Assembly (NCBI RefSeq): GCF_900100795.1
Contig: NZ_FNCO01000012.1
Location: forward strand, 1-64,000
Origin: Pseudomonas abietaniphila
GTDB taxonomy: Bacteria; Pseudomonadota; Gammaproteobacteria; Pseudomonadales; Pseudomonadaceae
Reading direction: 5' to 3'
DNA length: 64,000 nt
This document shows positions 30,591-39,513 of this stretch, one piece after another. The notes under the pieces are model-generated. The model had not been told where the DNA came from. It did not search any database and saw only the letters and a list, made by a program, of their open reading frames with translations. Position 1 is the first letter of the stretch; every line of letters begins with the position of its first letter. The translations under genes and the position numbers were made by a program.

Positions 30591-31655
30591 TCAGTCACCA
30601 TCGTTGGCGTTGAAGCCGAGCTGAATGCCCAGTGCTTTGGCAAGTTCGCCCTCGTGCAGGCGATGCACCCTGTTGAGGCTGTCGTAGAACGCGTTCAACT
30701 GCTGCCGGCCTTGCTCGGTGGCCAGCAGCTCGACCAGTGGCGGTTTGAGCGCCGCCAGCTGCTTCTGACTTTCAGCGTAGGCAGCGTCGATCTTGTCAGC
30801 CAGCGGCTTTTGCTCGGCAGGCAGCAGGCCGCGCAGGCCTTTGTTGTCCACGCCCGACCAGACCGTTTCGGCGCTGGCGAGACCGGCTTGCAGGCTGCTC
30901 AGCGACGCCTTGCTGCGCCATGCTTCGGCCTGGAAAGGTTGTGGCACGCCTTTGGTCTGGCGGCCCAGCGGTGTGCCGAGTTTTTTCTTCAGGCTATCCA
31001 GTGCCGTGACCTGCACGCGCAACAGTTCAGCGATGGCCTCGTGAGAGTCGGCGTAGCGCTGGTTCGGGAATTTGCTCAACTGCGCGAGCATGCCGTCGGT
31101 GCTGTTCCAGCCGTCGAGGATCTCTTGCGCGAGGGTTTTCTGGCGTTCGCCGATGGCGATCAACAGCGGGCAGTAGCGCGCTTTCTGGTCAGCGCTGGCC
31201 ATGTCGATTTCGGCATCGAACAGGATGTATTCATATGCCGACAACCCCTGCACGACGACGCTGGATTTCGCCAGTGCATCGGCGCTGATCTGCGGTTGGG
31301 CAGTCACCAGTTGCTCGACCTGACGGCCCACAAGGTTCTTCTTGTCAGGCCAGAACTGGATCTGCCACGAGCGGTTGCCTTCGGCCAGCGGACCGATCAG
31401 CAACGGCTGAAGTTCGGCCCAGGCTTTCTGGGCATGGAGGAAGTCGGCCCGCGCGGTGTCCAGATCGCTCTTGCCCTGACAGAACGCCAGCGCACTGACG
31501 GCCAGTTGCCTGTCAGCGTCGACCCAGCGGCTGTAGGTCGGCAGGATCACTTGCTTGGCGATGGCGGCAGACGTCACGGCCTGCGGGTCTGCGGGTGCAC
31601 AGGCACCCAGCGCGAGCGCGGCGAGGCTGGTGAGCAACAGCTTGGGACGGAACAT
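30591..31655 (-). CDS. Imelysin-family periplasmic lipoprotein
   Basis: The 354-residue protein has a lipoprotein signal ending LALGAC (Cys19), then an all-helical imelysin domain of the EfeO/M75 type. The GxHxxE motif is altered: the matching region reads LSAYEYILFD, with no histidine. Such proteins are thought to act in periplasmic iron handling rather than as peptidases. It is the middle gene of a three-gene unit with the di-heme protein upstream and DUF1513 downstream. Confidence 0.85.
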   Translation of the reverse strand: MFRPKLLLTSLAALALGACAPADPQAVTSAAIAKQVILPTYSRWVDADRQLAVSALAFCQGKSDLDTARADFLHAQKAWAELQPLLIGPLAEGNRSWQIQFWPDKKNLVGRQVEQLVTAQPQISADALAKSSVVVQGLSAYEYILFDAEIDMASADQKARYCPLLIAIGERQKTLAQEILDGWNSTDGMLAQLSKFPNQRYADSHEAIAELLRVQVTALDSLKKKLGTPLGRQTKGVPQPFQAEAWRSKASLSSLQAGLASAETVWSGVDNKGLRGLLPAEQKPLADKIDAAYAESQKQLAALKPPLVELLATEQGRQQLNAFYDSLNRVHRLHEGELAKALGIQLGFNANDGD

Positions 31656-31685
31656 GTCCGGCTCCTTATCGTTCGGATAATACGT

Positions 31686-33113
31686 TTAAAGGGAATTCAG
31701 GAACGCCAGAAGCGCTGCCCGCTGTTGTGCGTCGAACGCCAGCACCTGACGCTGCGCGGGCAACGCTTCGCCGCCGTGCCACAGCACGGCTTCCATGAGG
31801 TTGCGGGCGCGGCCATCGTGCAGAAACTGGGTATGACCGCTGACGACCTGAGTCAGTCCGATGCCCCACAATGGCGGGGTTCGCCATTGCTGCCCGTTGG
31901 CCTTGAACTCAGTGAGGTTGTCGGCGAGCCCTTCGCCCATGTCGTGCAGCAACAAGTCGGTATAAGGGCGGATCACCTGGTTGGCGAGTTCCGGCTCGGC
32001 GGCGTTGGCTGCGGTCGTGAACTGCGGCGTGTGGCACTGCTGGCAACCGGCCTTGAAGAACAGATTCTTGCCCGCCAGGACTTGCGCACCGGCCACGTCA
32101 CGGCGCGCCGGCACGCCCAGATTGCGGGTGTAGAACGTGATCAGCCGCAGAATGTTGTCACTGACCTCCGGCTCGCCATCGGGGCCTTGGCCATTGGGCG
32201 CGTCAAGGCAGGCGGGCTGCGACGGTGTGCAGTCATCCGCTGGCTTGAGGCTCGAGGTCAGCCCCATGTCGCCCGCGAGGGCATGGGCGTTTTGTTGATT
32301 GATGCTGGGTTGCGAAGCTTTCCAGCCGAAGCGCCCGAGCGCTGTTTTCTGCTGCGCGTCGTCCCAGACCCAGTTGGGTGTGCCGGTGACCCCGGTGCCT
32401 TTGCTGTCATCCGGATCCGCGTTGGCCAGAATGGCTGCTTCGGGAATGGCCTCCAGCAGGCCCAGGCCGATCATGGGCGGCGCGATGCGGGCCGACGCGC
32501 GGGTCTGCGGGTGCATTGGCCCATAACCCAGCTGGGTGATCTGCAGGGTAGGGCGACGCAGGTGCGCGGGCGTACCGTCGCGGAAATGCACGGTCATCGA
32601 GTCATATTCCACGCGCACTTTGCCTTCGGGTGTAACACCGGGAATCGCCATGTCCTGCAGCTGTTTGCCGTAGACCGGCTCCGGTGTCAGCCCCAGATGC
32701 CTGATGTGCTCTGCGAAAGCAGGCTCATCGGGAATCGACAGGCGCACGAGCATCGACACGGCGTTGTCGGCGCCCGGCTCGGGCGGGTGTCCGCGGCCGT
32801 CCTTGATATGGCAGTTCTGGCAGGCGTTGGTGTTGAACAGGGGACCCAGACCGTCTCGCGCGGTGGTGGTCGAGGGTGCGATGACCCAAGGGTTACGGAA
32901 AAAGCTGTTGCCGACGCTGAAGTCCAGCCGCCGGGTCGGTGAAAGGTTGGCCGCAGGAAGGGAAAACGCAGTGCGGTCCTTTTTGTGGACGGTGGTCGCG
33001 CCGCCGGATTGCGCTTCGCCAGGCTCGGCAGCGGTGAAACGCGGGGCGTCATCGCACCCGCCAATGGCCGAAGCCATCAGCAGGAAGAGCCAGAGACGGA
33101 ACCGCGCAGTCAT
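31686..33113 (-). CDS. Di-heme cytochrome c / thiol oxidoreductase-like lipoprotein (DUF1111)
   Basis: The 475-residue product carries a lipoprotein signal (LWLFLLMASAIGGC, Cys20) and two c-type heme sites, ACQNCH and GCQQCH, with surrounding DUF1111 signatures such as RDGLGPLFNTNACQNCHIKDG and ALGRFGWKASQPS. It probably passes electrons in the periplasm, perhaps to set the redox state of iron for its imelysin neighbours. ATG 33113 has AGGA seven bases ahead; ATG 33119 is too close to it. Confidence 0.88.
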   Translation of the reverse strand: MTARFRLWLFLLMASAIGGCDDAPRFTAAEPGEAQSGGATTVHKKDRTAFSLPAANLSPTRRLDFSVGNSFFRNPWVIAPSTTTARDGLGPLFNTNACQNCHIKDGRGHPPEPGADNAVSMLVRLSIPDEPAFAEHIRHLGLTPEPVYGKQLQDMAIPGVTPEGKVRVEYDSMTVHFRDGTPAHLRRPTLQITQLGYGPMHPQTRASARIAPPMIGLGLLEAIPEAAILANADPDDSKGTGVTGTPNWVWDDAQQKTALGRFGWKASQPSINQQNAHALAGDMGLTSSLKPADDCTPSQPACLDAPNGQGPDGEPEVSDNILRLITFYTRNLGVPARRDVAGAQVLAGKNLFFKAGCQQCHTPQFTTAANAAEPELANQVIRPYTDLLLHDMGEGLADNLTEFKANGQQWRTPPLWGIGLTQVVSGHTQFLHDGRARNLMEAVLWHGGEALPAQRQVLAFDAQQRAALLAFLNSL

Positions 33114-33174
33114 ACACATCCTGCAAAGGGGGTGGAAATCGGGGCGAGCAAGCTTACCAGCCCCGTTCTTGAGG

Positions 33175-33193
33175 AATAAGAGGGATTTGCGTT
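33175..33193. promoter_or_regulatory. Weak Fur-box candidate upstream of the di-heme gene
   Basis: AATAAGAGGGATTTGCGTT agrees with the Pseudomonas-style Fur palindrome AATGCGAATCATTCGCATT at about 12-13 of 19 positions. It lies about 60 bases ahead of the ATG. The match is modest and gains weight only from the stronger site before icmP. Confidence 0.3.
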
Positions 33194-33263
33194 TGTAAGC
33201 CTCTCTCGAAACGTGTTGTAACCAATTTGCCGCCAGCCCCGAGATTTGGCGGCAACTTGCCCA

Positions 33264-33803
33264 TCACAGTCCTGAAATTTCCAGTGCGGGGTTCTCCACC
33301 AGTAGTTGCATGAGTCGTCGTTCGCCTTCTATCACTTTGAACGAGCGGTAGTCGCCAATGCTGTCGAGCTGACGCTCGCGTTCGCGGATGGCGAGTTCCT
33401 TGGCTCTGTCGTAGCCGTAGTGCTCGACCCTGAAGGACTTGGTCACGCTGCTGCCATTGCGCAGGGTCGTGCGCGCTACCCAATAGGCGATGCCGGTGTA
33501 GCAGCGGTAATGCACGCCGGGATAGCCGCTGGTGTTGGTTGAGATGATGCGTTGACGGACGTCCCGGCTGAGCTTGGGCAGGTGTTCGAGCAGCAATTGA
33601 TCGCGGCAGGCGTCTGCCGCTTTGCGAGCGGTTTCGGCCCCGCCGTAGCGAGAGAATGAGAACAGTCTGTTGAAGGTTCTTCCATCACGGTAGATCGTCA
33701 CTTTCCAGGCGCGAGGCCCCTTGATGCCGACCAACAAATGGATGCCGTAGTTATTGGCTTTGAGCTTACCGACGCGGCGCCTTTTATTGTTTCTCTTGGG
33801 CAC
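33264..33803 (-). CDS. Small basic protein with two AP2-like repeats
   Basis: The 179-residue protein begins with a lysine/arginine patch (MPKRNNKRRR) and has two related units, about residues 18-70 and 89-146. The second (GYPGVHYRCYTGIAYWVART, then a helix AKELAIRERERQL) looks like the three-strand plus helix AP2 DNA-binding fold found in phage endonucleases and some bacterial proteins. No nuclease motif is seen. The start is GTG at 33803 behind a strong AGGAGGAG. It interrupts the icmP/di-heme cluster, which is continuous in PAO1 as I recall, suggesting insertion. Its role is unknown; DNA binding is inferred. Confidence 0.7.
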   Translation of the reverse strand: MPKRNNKRRRVGKLKANNYGIHLLVGIKGPRAWKVTIYRDGRTFNRLFSFSRYGGAETARKAADACRDQLLLEHLPKLSRDVRQRIISTNTSGYPGVHYRCYTGIAYWVARTTLRNGSSVTKSFRVEHYGYDRAKELAIRERERQLDSIGDYRSFKVIEGERRLMQLLVENPALEISGL

Positions 33804-33971
33804 TTTCTGTCTCCTCCTGGATAGGGTGGGGTCAAGGAAGTGCGCATGATCGACGGCGAATAAAGCGTGTTCAATCCGACACGGAGCGAACAGGAAATGC
33901 CCTACATAACTTACGGATTGGTCTTCAGAAACCCCCTGTTTATGGCGGTTCTGACGGTTTTTTTGTGGTCA

Positions 33972-34010
33972 AAAAAAGGCCGGCCCGCTAACGGGTCGGC
34001 CTTCTTTTGA
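33972..34010 (-). terminator. Terminator after icmP
   Basis: On the minus strand AAGGCCGACCCG-TTAG-CGGGCCGGCCTT runs into a seven-T tract. It separates icmP from the AP2-like gene. Confidence 0.9.
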
Positions 34011-34083
34011 CGATCATCGAAGCGCGCTTTGGCGAGTGCCAGGCAGGCTTCGATCAGGACCGTGGGAGCACAAACGGCGCCAA

Positions 34084-35436
34084 TCAGAATTCGTGATCGG
34101 CGTTGTCCGGGTTCAGGTCGGTAATGCCCAGCTTGCCGGCGGCTTGTTCGATCGCGCCGGTCTGCTTGACCAGCGACGCGATGGCATCACGAACGACTTG
34201 ATTGCCAGCGGTGTTGCCCGCCGCGATCAACTGGTCAAAGTGTTCACCCTTGTTGGCATGATCGACGATTGCCTGCAGTTTCGCCTGGGTGGCGTCCAGG
34301 TCGGCGCGCACAGTGCTGTCGGTCGCGGCGTCGGCCTTGGCGACCAGCGAGGACAGGCTCGGCCCGCTGACCTTGGTGCCGTCTACGCGGGTGTATTCAC
34401 CCAGATAAACGTTGCGGATCCCCAGTCCGTTATAGAAGTGCGAGTTGTGAGTGTTGTCGCTGAAACAGTCGTGTTCGTCTTCGCTGGAATTGGCTTCCAG
34501 CGCCACCTTCATGCGCTCGCCCGCCAGCTCGCCCAAGGACAGGCTGCCCATGCCGAACAGCATTTTACGCAGACCGTTTTCAGCAGGCTCCGCTTCCAGC
34601 GTGGCGCGGTAGTTGTCGGCAACGCCCGGTTTCCAGTTGTTGACCATTTCTTCCAGGTCGCTCACCAGCAGGTCGGTGGCGGCTTTCAGGTACGCACGGC
34701 GACGATCGTTGTGACCGCCGGTGCCGCCTTTGCCTTCGATGTAGTCGCTGGCAGGGCGTTCGCCTGCGCCCGGGCCGTTGCCGTGCAGGTCCTGACCCCA
34801 GAGCAGGAATTCGATCGCGTGGTAACCGGTCGCGACGTTGGCTTCGGAGCCGCCCAGCTCGTTCAGACTGGCCAGTTTCTCAGGCGTGATTTCCGTGACG
34901 TCGACCTTGTCTTCGCCGACTTGCACCGACTTGTTGCCGATGATATTCGCGGTGGCGCCCGGGTTGCCCAGCGCATGCTGGTAATCCTTGGCCACGTAGT
35001 CGATCAGGCCTTCGTCCAGCGGCCAGGCGTTCACCTGACCTTCCCAGTCGTCAATGATGGTGTTGCCGAAGCGGAACACTTCGCTCTGCATGTACGGCAC
35101 ACGGGCCGCAACCCAGGCGTCGCGCGCGGCTTTCAGGGTCTGGTCATTCGGGTTGGCGAGGAAGGTGTCGACAGCGGTCCGCAAGGTCTTCGCGGTGGAT
35201 TCGGCGTCGCTGAACACGGCGAAGACGATGTTCGCGTAATTCGCGACCACGGCCTTGGTGGCGGCATCGTTGGTCTGAGCCGGTGCGGCGGCTGGCGCTG
35301 CTGCTGGCGCCGGCGCGGCTGCGGCGGGCGTCGGGGATGGCGCGGCGGCAGCGGGCTTGTCCTTGCCTTGGTCACAACCGGCCAGAGAGATAGCGATGGC
35401 CAGCAGACTTGCGGTTGCCAGGGGCATACGAATCAT
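34084..35436 (-). CDS. icmP: Imelysin-family lipoprotein IcmP-like (EfeO/M75)
   Basis: The 450-residue protein has a lipoprotein signal (LLAIAISLAGC, Cys21), a long Ala/Pro linker to about residue 55, and an imelysin domain with the full GYHAIEFLLWG motif (GxHxxE). The PAO1 relative was described as an insulin-cleaving metalloproteinase; later work on the family favours iron binding. A strong Fur-box candidate 65 bases upstream supports induction by iron shortage. It is followed by its own terminator, unlike a simple operon with the di-heme gene. Confidence 0.88.
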   Translation of the reverse strand: MIRMPLATASLLAIAISLAGCDQGKDKPAAAAPSPTPAAAAPAPAAAPAAAPAQTNDAATKAVVANYANIVFAVFSDAESTAKTLRTAVDTFLANPNDQTLKAARDAWVAARVPYMQSEVFRFGNTIIDDWEGQVNAWPLDEGLIDYVAKDYQHALGNPGATANIIGNKSVQVGEDKVDVTEITPEKLASLNELGGSEANVATGYHAIEFLLWGQDLHGNGPGAGERPASDYIEGKGGTGGHNDRRRAYLKAATDLLVSDLEEMVNNWKPGVADNYRATLEAEPAENGLRKMLFGMGSLSLGELAGERMKVALEANSSEDEHDCFSDNTHNSHFYNGLGIRNVYLGEYTRVDGTKVSGPSLSSLVAKADAATDSTVRADLDATQAKLQAIVDHANKGEHFDQLIAAGNTAGNQVVRDAIASLVKQTGAIEQAAGKLGITDLNPDNADHEF

Positions 35437-35500
35437 GACGGAATCCTGCGTCTGAAAGAGAGTGTGAACGGTGGCGAGCGCCAGAAAAAAGCTGCGACAT

Positions 35501-35519
35501 AATGCGAAAGATTTGCATT
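35501..35519. promoter_or_regulatory. Candidate Fur box upstream of icmP
   Basis: AATGCGAAAGATTTGCATT is a near-perfect palindrome matching the Pseudomonas-type Fur site AATGCGAATGATTCGCATT at 17 of 19 bases. It lies 65 bases before the icmP ATG. Confidence 0.6.
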
Positions 35520-35611
35520 CTGTGTAAAGGCAAAACGCCGCGACGCGGGAGGAGGAGGTATTTCAAGCTGTTACAAGGCGTTTCAGCGCGGGCTGGACCG
35601 CACTCTCAGCA

Positions 35612-35695
35612 AGAACGCGCGTGCCCGCGATTGGGTCTGGTCAGTCACATTGGCAGCGCACCACCCACGGGGTTCGCGGGCAAGCGCGCTCCTGC
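35612..35695. repeat. Imperfect inverted repeat, GTAGGAGCG family (copy 3)
   Basis: GAACGCGCGTGCCCGCGA at the left is answered by TCGCGGGCAAGCGCGCTCCT at the right. It lies in the spacer between bifA and icmP and is more degenerate than the other copies. Confidence 0.6.
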
Positions 35696-35711
35696 ACGTC
35701 GGGGAGTGAAA

Positions 35712-37763
35712 CTACAAAACCCCCACATGCGTGCGCTGCGCCTGCTTCAGATAGGACAGCAACTCCCGCGCGGGCAGTGGCTTGCTGTAGAAATAGCCCT
35801 GACCTTCGTGGCAGCCCTCGGAGATGATGTAAGCCTCTTGCTCGGTGGTTTCCACGCCCTCGGCGATGACCTGCATGCCCAGGCTTTTGCCCAGCTGGAT
35901 GATGGCGCGCACGATGGTGGCGTCGTCATCGTCGTCGATCAGGTCCTGCACGAAGCTCTTGTCGATCTTGATCTTGTCCAGCGGCAGGCTTTTCAGATAG
36001 CTCAAGGACGAATAACCGGTCCCAAAGTCATCAATGGCAATCAGCGCGCCCGAACGACGGAGGCTGAGCAGGTGCTGGGCGGCGGTGCTGATGTCTTCCA
36101 TCAGACCGGTTTCGGTCACCTCCAGCTCCAGACTGCGCGGCGGCAGGCGGTAAATCTGCAGCAGGTTGTTGACCACGCGAGGCAGTTCGGAGTGGTGCAG
36201 TTGCACGGTGGACAGGTTCACGGCCATGCGCAGTTCGCTGAAGCCCTGATCGTGCCATTCGCGCAACTGTTTGCACGCCTGGTCCAGTACCCATTCGCCG
36301 ATGGCGATGATGGTGCCGTTCTGTTCGGCCAGCGGAATGAACTGATCCGGCGGCACGAAACCGTGCTCAGGGTGAATCCAGCGAATCAATGCCTCTACGC
36401 CGACGACACGCTGGTCGCGATAGCTGATCTGAGGCTGGTACACCAGATGAAACTGGTTGCGCACCAAGGCTTCGCGCAGGTCCTTTTCAAGCTCGCGGCG
36501 ACGGCGCATCTCGCTGTCGACGCTGGCGATATAGAACTGATAGCGATTGCGCGAGCGCGTCTTCGCCAGGGTCATGGTCTGCTCGGCTTTTTGCAGCAAC
36601 TTTTCAGTACTGTCGCCATCTTCCGGGAACAGCGTGATGCCGATGGTCGCGCGAAGACGGATTTCCTGCTGATCGACGGCGAACGGCGCTTCCAGATCAT
36701 CCAGAATGTTCTGCGCCAGCTCCGCTGCTTCATAGGGTTGTTCGATGTCGGCCTGCACCAGCGCGAACTGGTCGCCGCCCAAGCGCGCGAGAGCGCCCAG
36801 GCGGCCACTGTGTCCACGCAGACGGTCGGCCAGCGCCAGCAGGAGTTGGTCGCCCGCCTGATAACTGAATTGTTCGTTGATGCCCTTGAAGTCATCCAGG
36901 CCGACGCACAGTACGGCAACCCGGTGCTGCACTCGCCCGGCATCGATCAGGATCTTGTCCAGTTGCTGTTGCAGCTGCTGGCGATTAGGCAGCCCGGTCA
37001 GAAAGTCATATTGCGCCATGCGCAGCAGGCTCGATTCAGCCTCGTGTCGCAGGTGAGTGTTGCGCTCGATGGAGGCCAGAAGTTCGTTGGCGGTGTTGAC
37101 CCAGAGCCCCAACTCGTTCTTCTCGTGCCCCTTGAGCAGCGGTAACTGGTGTTCGCTGGGCCGGTCGGGATTGATGCTCGTCAGGTGTTCGATGATGCGC
37201 GACAGCGGTTTGGTCAGCAGCCAGTGATAAACCAGATACAGCACCAGCCCCATCGCGAGCGCGCGTAGCACGCCGGAAATAAAGATGATCATCGAATTGA
37301 CGAGAAAGCCCTCGCCGTAGGTCGCGGTGTCGAGCGTGATACGCAGATCGCCGTAATATTCGCTGTACGGGCTGCGTCCTACCAACTGGGTGGTGAAGCT
37401 GCGTTCCTGGCCGAGGATCGGGTCTGTCAGCCAACGCGTCGGCGAGGGTTTGAGGTCACGGGTCTTTTCCGCGAGCAAGGTCTCATTGGGGTGGCCGATC
37501 GACGCCATGCGTACGGCCTTGTCCTGAAACAGGCCCTCGATGACCTGCATGCCCATTTCCCGGTCCAGGCTATACACAGCCTGTGTCGACGGGTCACGGA
37601 ACATGTCGAGAATCCGCTCGGCGTCAGTGGCGACGGCCTGCCGGGTCTTGTAGGCGTCGTAGACAATTTGTGCGCAGCTGAGCACAACGCCCACGACGAG
37701 CGCTGAAAGCAACACCACACGCAGCAGCTTCACCGACAAGCTGTTCTTGAGTTCCAGCTTCAA
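35712..37763 (-). CDS. bifA: Cyclic di-GMP phosphodiesterase BifA (GGDEF-EAL)
   Basis: The 683-residue protein has two membrane helices (about 13-33 and 182-205) around a periplasmic loop, a HAMP-like linker, a GGDEF domain and an EAL domain. The GGDEF active-site motif is degenerate (RLGGDQF, near residue 331), so no synthase activity is expected. The EAL domain is complete: EALIRW, VNLSTVQ, EVTE, IDDFGTGYSSLSYL and DKIKIDKSFV. GGDQF plus EAL next to sodB is exactly the BifA layout. BifA lowers c-di-GMP and so promotes swarming and limits biofilm. Confidence 0.93.
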   Translation of the reverse strand: MKLELKNSLSVKLLRVVLLSALVVGVVLSCAQIVYDAYKTRQAVATDAERILDMFRDPSTQAVYSLDREMGMQVIEGLFQDKAVRMASIGHPNETLLAEKTRDLKPSPTRWLTDPILGQERSFTTQLVGRSPYSEYYGDLRITLDTATYGEGFLVNSMIIFISGVLRALAMGLVLYLVYHWLLTKPLSRIIEHLTSINPDRPSEHQLPLLKGHEKNELGLWVNTANELLASIERNTHLRHEAESSLLRMAQYDFLTGLPNRQQLQQQLDKILIDAGRVQHRVAVLCVGLDDFKGINEQFSYQAGDQLLLALADRLRGHSGRLGALARLGGDQFALVQADIEQPYEAAELAQNILDDLEAPFAVDQQEIRLRATIGITLFPEDGDSTEKLLQKAEQTMTLAKTRSRNRYQFYIASVDSEMRRRRELEKDLREALVRNQFHLVYQPQISYRDQRVVGVEALIRWIHPEHGFVPPDQFIPLAEQNGTIIAIGEWVLDQACKQLREWHDQGFSELRMAVNLSTVQLHHSELPRVVNNLLQIYRLPPRSLELEVTETGLMEDISTAAQHLLSLRRSGALIAIDDFGTGYSSLSYLKSLPLDKIKIDKSFVQDLIDDDDDATIVRAIIQLGKSLGMQVIAEGVETTEQEAYIISEGCHEGQGYFYSKPLPARELLSYLKQAQRTHVGVL

Positions 37764-38070
37764 ATGGGCATTCCTTCATCCATGCTGATAGCGGGTGACT
37801 GTATGCAAGCATTGGCAATGCAGGCCATGGGGTCAAGGTTTCGATACACACCTGACCTGTTTCATTCAGATAACGATCCACATGCAGGCCAGTAAGGCTA
37901 TCAGTACTGTGTCGGTAAACAGGGGGCGGAACTTGAGCCTCTTTTCGTCGATTCGGACGAAACTGATATTAGTCCGCTATCGCTTTCTGACAATACATAA
38001 AGGACGAACAGAACGCGAAAAAAAACCCGGCGAGGCCGGGTTTTCTTTAAAACGCGCGTTGATGCAGTAA
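37764..38070. other. Intergenic region between sodB and bifA
   Basis: About 300 bases holding the bifA promoter region and the sodB terminator. No open frame with a convincing start and no clear known operator was found. Confidence 0.5.
38019..38049 (-). terminator. Terminator of sodB
   Basis: On the minus strand AAAACCCGGC-CTC-GCCGGGTTTTTTTTTC: a strong stem and long T-run just past the sodB stop. Confidence 0.9.
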
Positions 38071-38667
38071 TCAGGCGGTGAAAGCCTTGCCTTCGAACTG
38101 CTCAGCAACGAACTTCCAGTTCACCAGGTTCCAGAACGCCTCGACGTATTTTGGACGCAGGTTACGGTAGTCGATGTAGTAAGCGTGTTCCCAGACGTCG
38201 CAGGTCAGCAGCGGGGTGTCGCCGCTGGTCAGCGGGTTGCCGGCGCCGATGGTGCTGGCCAGAGCCAGGGAACCGTCAGCTTTCTTCACCAGCCAGCCCC
38301 AGCCGGAGCCGAAGGTGCCGATGGAGGTTTTGCTGAACTCTTCCTTGAACTTGTCGAAGGAGCCGAACGCAGCGTTGATGGCATCAGCCAGCGCGCCGGT
38401 CGGTTGGCCGCCGGCGTTTGGTGCCAGGCAGTTCCAGTAGAAAGTGTGGTTCCAGACCTGGGCTGCGTTGTTGAAGATACCGCCCGAGGAAGACTTGACG
38501 ATTTCTTCCAGGGTCTTGCCTTCGAACTCAGTGCCTGGCACCAGGTTGTTCAGGTTCACGACGTAGGTGTTGTGGTGCTTGTCGTGGTGGTATTCCAGGG
38601 TTTCCTTGGAGATGTGCGGCTGCAGAGCATCATGAGCGTACGGCAGCGGAGGCAATTCGAAAGCCAT
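38071..38667 (-). CDS. sodB: Iron superoxide dismutase SodB
   Basis: SodB turns superoxide into oxygen and hydrogen peroxide in the cytoplasm. The 198-residue product begins MAFELPPLPYAHDALQPHIS and has the metal ligands in HHDKHHNTYV, VWNHTFYWN and DVWEHAYYIDYRN. The iron-type pattern GIFNNAAQVWNHTFYW, with Gln near the site and STIGAGNP, favours iron over manganese. The start at 38667 is chosen over longer frames because it is the family start and GGAGAA lies upstream. Confidence 0.97.
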   Translation of the reverse strand: MAFELPPLPYAHDALQPHISKETLEYHHDKHHNTYVVNLNNLVPGTEFEGKTLEEIVKSSSGGIFNNAAQVWNHTFYWNCLAPNAGGQPTGALADAINAAFGSFDKFKEEFSKTSIGTFGSGWGWLVKKADGSLALASTIGAGNPLTSGDTPLLTCDVWEHAYYIDYRNLRPKYVEAFWNLVNWKFVAEQFEGKAFTA

Positions 38668-38887
38668 GGTAATTCTCCTAATCAGGTCAGTTGCGGTTAG
38701 CGCAAGGCCGATCACGGGCGGCCAGACAGAACATACGCCGGAGAGTCTTTTACTCTTTGCGGCGCAGGGTTTTGGATCATAGCACCGGGTCCGGCCCATA
38801 ACCACGCAACAACTGTGTGGGATAGAGGTTCCAGAGCGTTGCGCGGGAAACGATGGATAGTTTTGATGAGTCAGCGCAGGCGCATGA

Positions 38888-39490
38888 TCAGGCGGTTCGG
38901 ATCAACTGCACTGCGATGCTGAACATCATCACGGCGACCATCAGATCCAGCAGGCGCCAGGTTGCCGGACGGGCGAGCCACGGCGCCAGCCACGCCGCGC
39001 CGATCGCCAGCGTCGAGAACCACAGCAGTGACGCACTGGCGGCGCCGGCCACGTAGGCGCCCGGTTCGGCCTGTTGCGCCCCAAGGGAGCCGATCAACAG
39101 TACCGTGTCGAGATAAACGTGCGGGTTGAGGAGGGTGACGGCCAAGGCCGTCAGCAACACTGCGCGGCGGGAACGCTGACCGTCGGCATCGCCCTGTTGC
39201 AGGCTTTGCGGCGACACGGCACGGCGCAGGGCTTTGCTGCCGTACCACAGCAGAAACATCACGCCACCCCAGCGCGCGACAGCCAGCAAGGTCGGGTTGT
39301 GCGCCAGTACGTTGGCCAGCCCGAACACGCCTGCGGCGACCAACACCGCATCGCACACGATGCACAGCAGCGCGACCGACAGGTGATGCTCGCGGCGCAA
39401 GCTTTGCGCCAGTACATAGGCATTCTGGGTGCCGATGGCCATGATCAGCCCGAACGCAACCAGCAGGCCATTGAGGTAGCTTTGCCACAT
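38888..39490 (-). CDS. argO: LysE/ArgO-family amino-acid exporter
   Basis: The 200-residue inner-membrane protein has six hydrophobic segments and opens with LVAFGLIMAIGTQNAYVLAQSL, the LysE-family signature. ArgO exports arginine, LysE lysine. It follows an ACT-domain gene by 23 bases and is divergent from an argP-like regulator; ArgP activates argO in E. coli, so the layout supports basic amino-acid export. Confidence 0.9.
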   Translation of the reverse strand: MWQSYLNGLLVAFGLIMAIGTQNAYVLAQSLRREHHLSVALLCIVCDAVLVAAGVFGLANVLAHNPTLLAVARWGGVMFLLWYGSKALRRAVSPQSLQQGDADGQRSRRAVLLTALAVTLLNPHVYLDTVLLIGSLGAQQAEPGAYVAGAASASLLWFSTLAIGAAWLAPWLARPATWRLLDLMVAVMMFSIAVQLIRTA

Positions 39491-39513
39491 GAGGAATCGC
39501 TCCGTGAAGTGAA

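Noticed and set aside
30654..32942. A 762-residue frame opposite the imelysin and di-heme genes
   Set aside because: It spans two clear minus-strand genes with signal peptides and heme motifs and has no known domain.
33264..33803. AP2-like gene as a homing endonuclease
   Set aside because: No HNH, GIY-YIG or LAGLIDADG motif can be seen.
34036..37145. Long plus-strand frames opposite icmP and bifA
   Set aside because: They are antisense to well-supported genes and show no domains.
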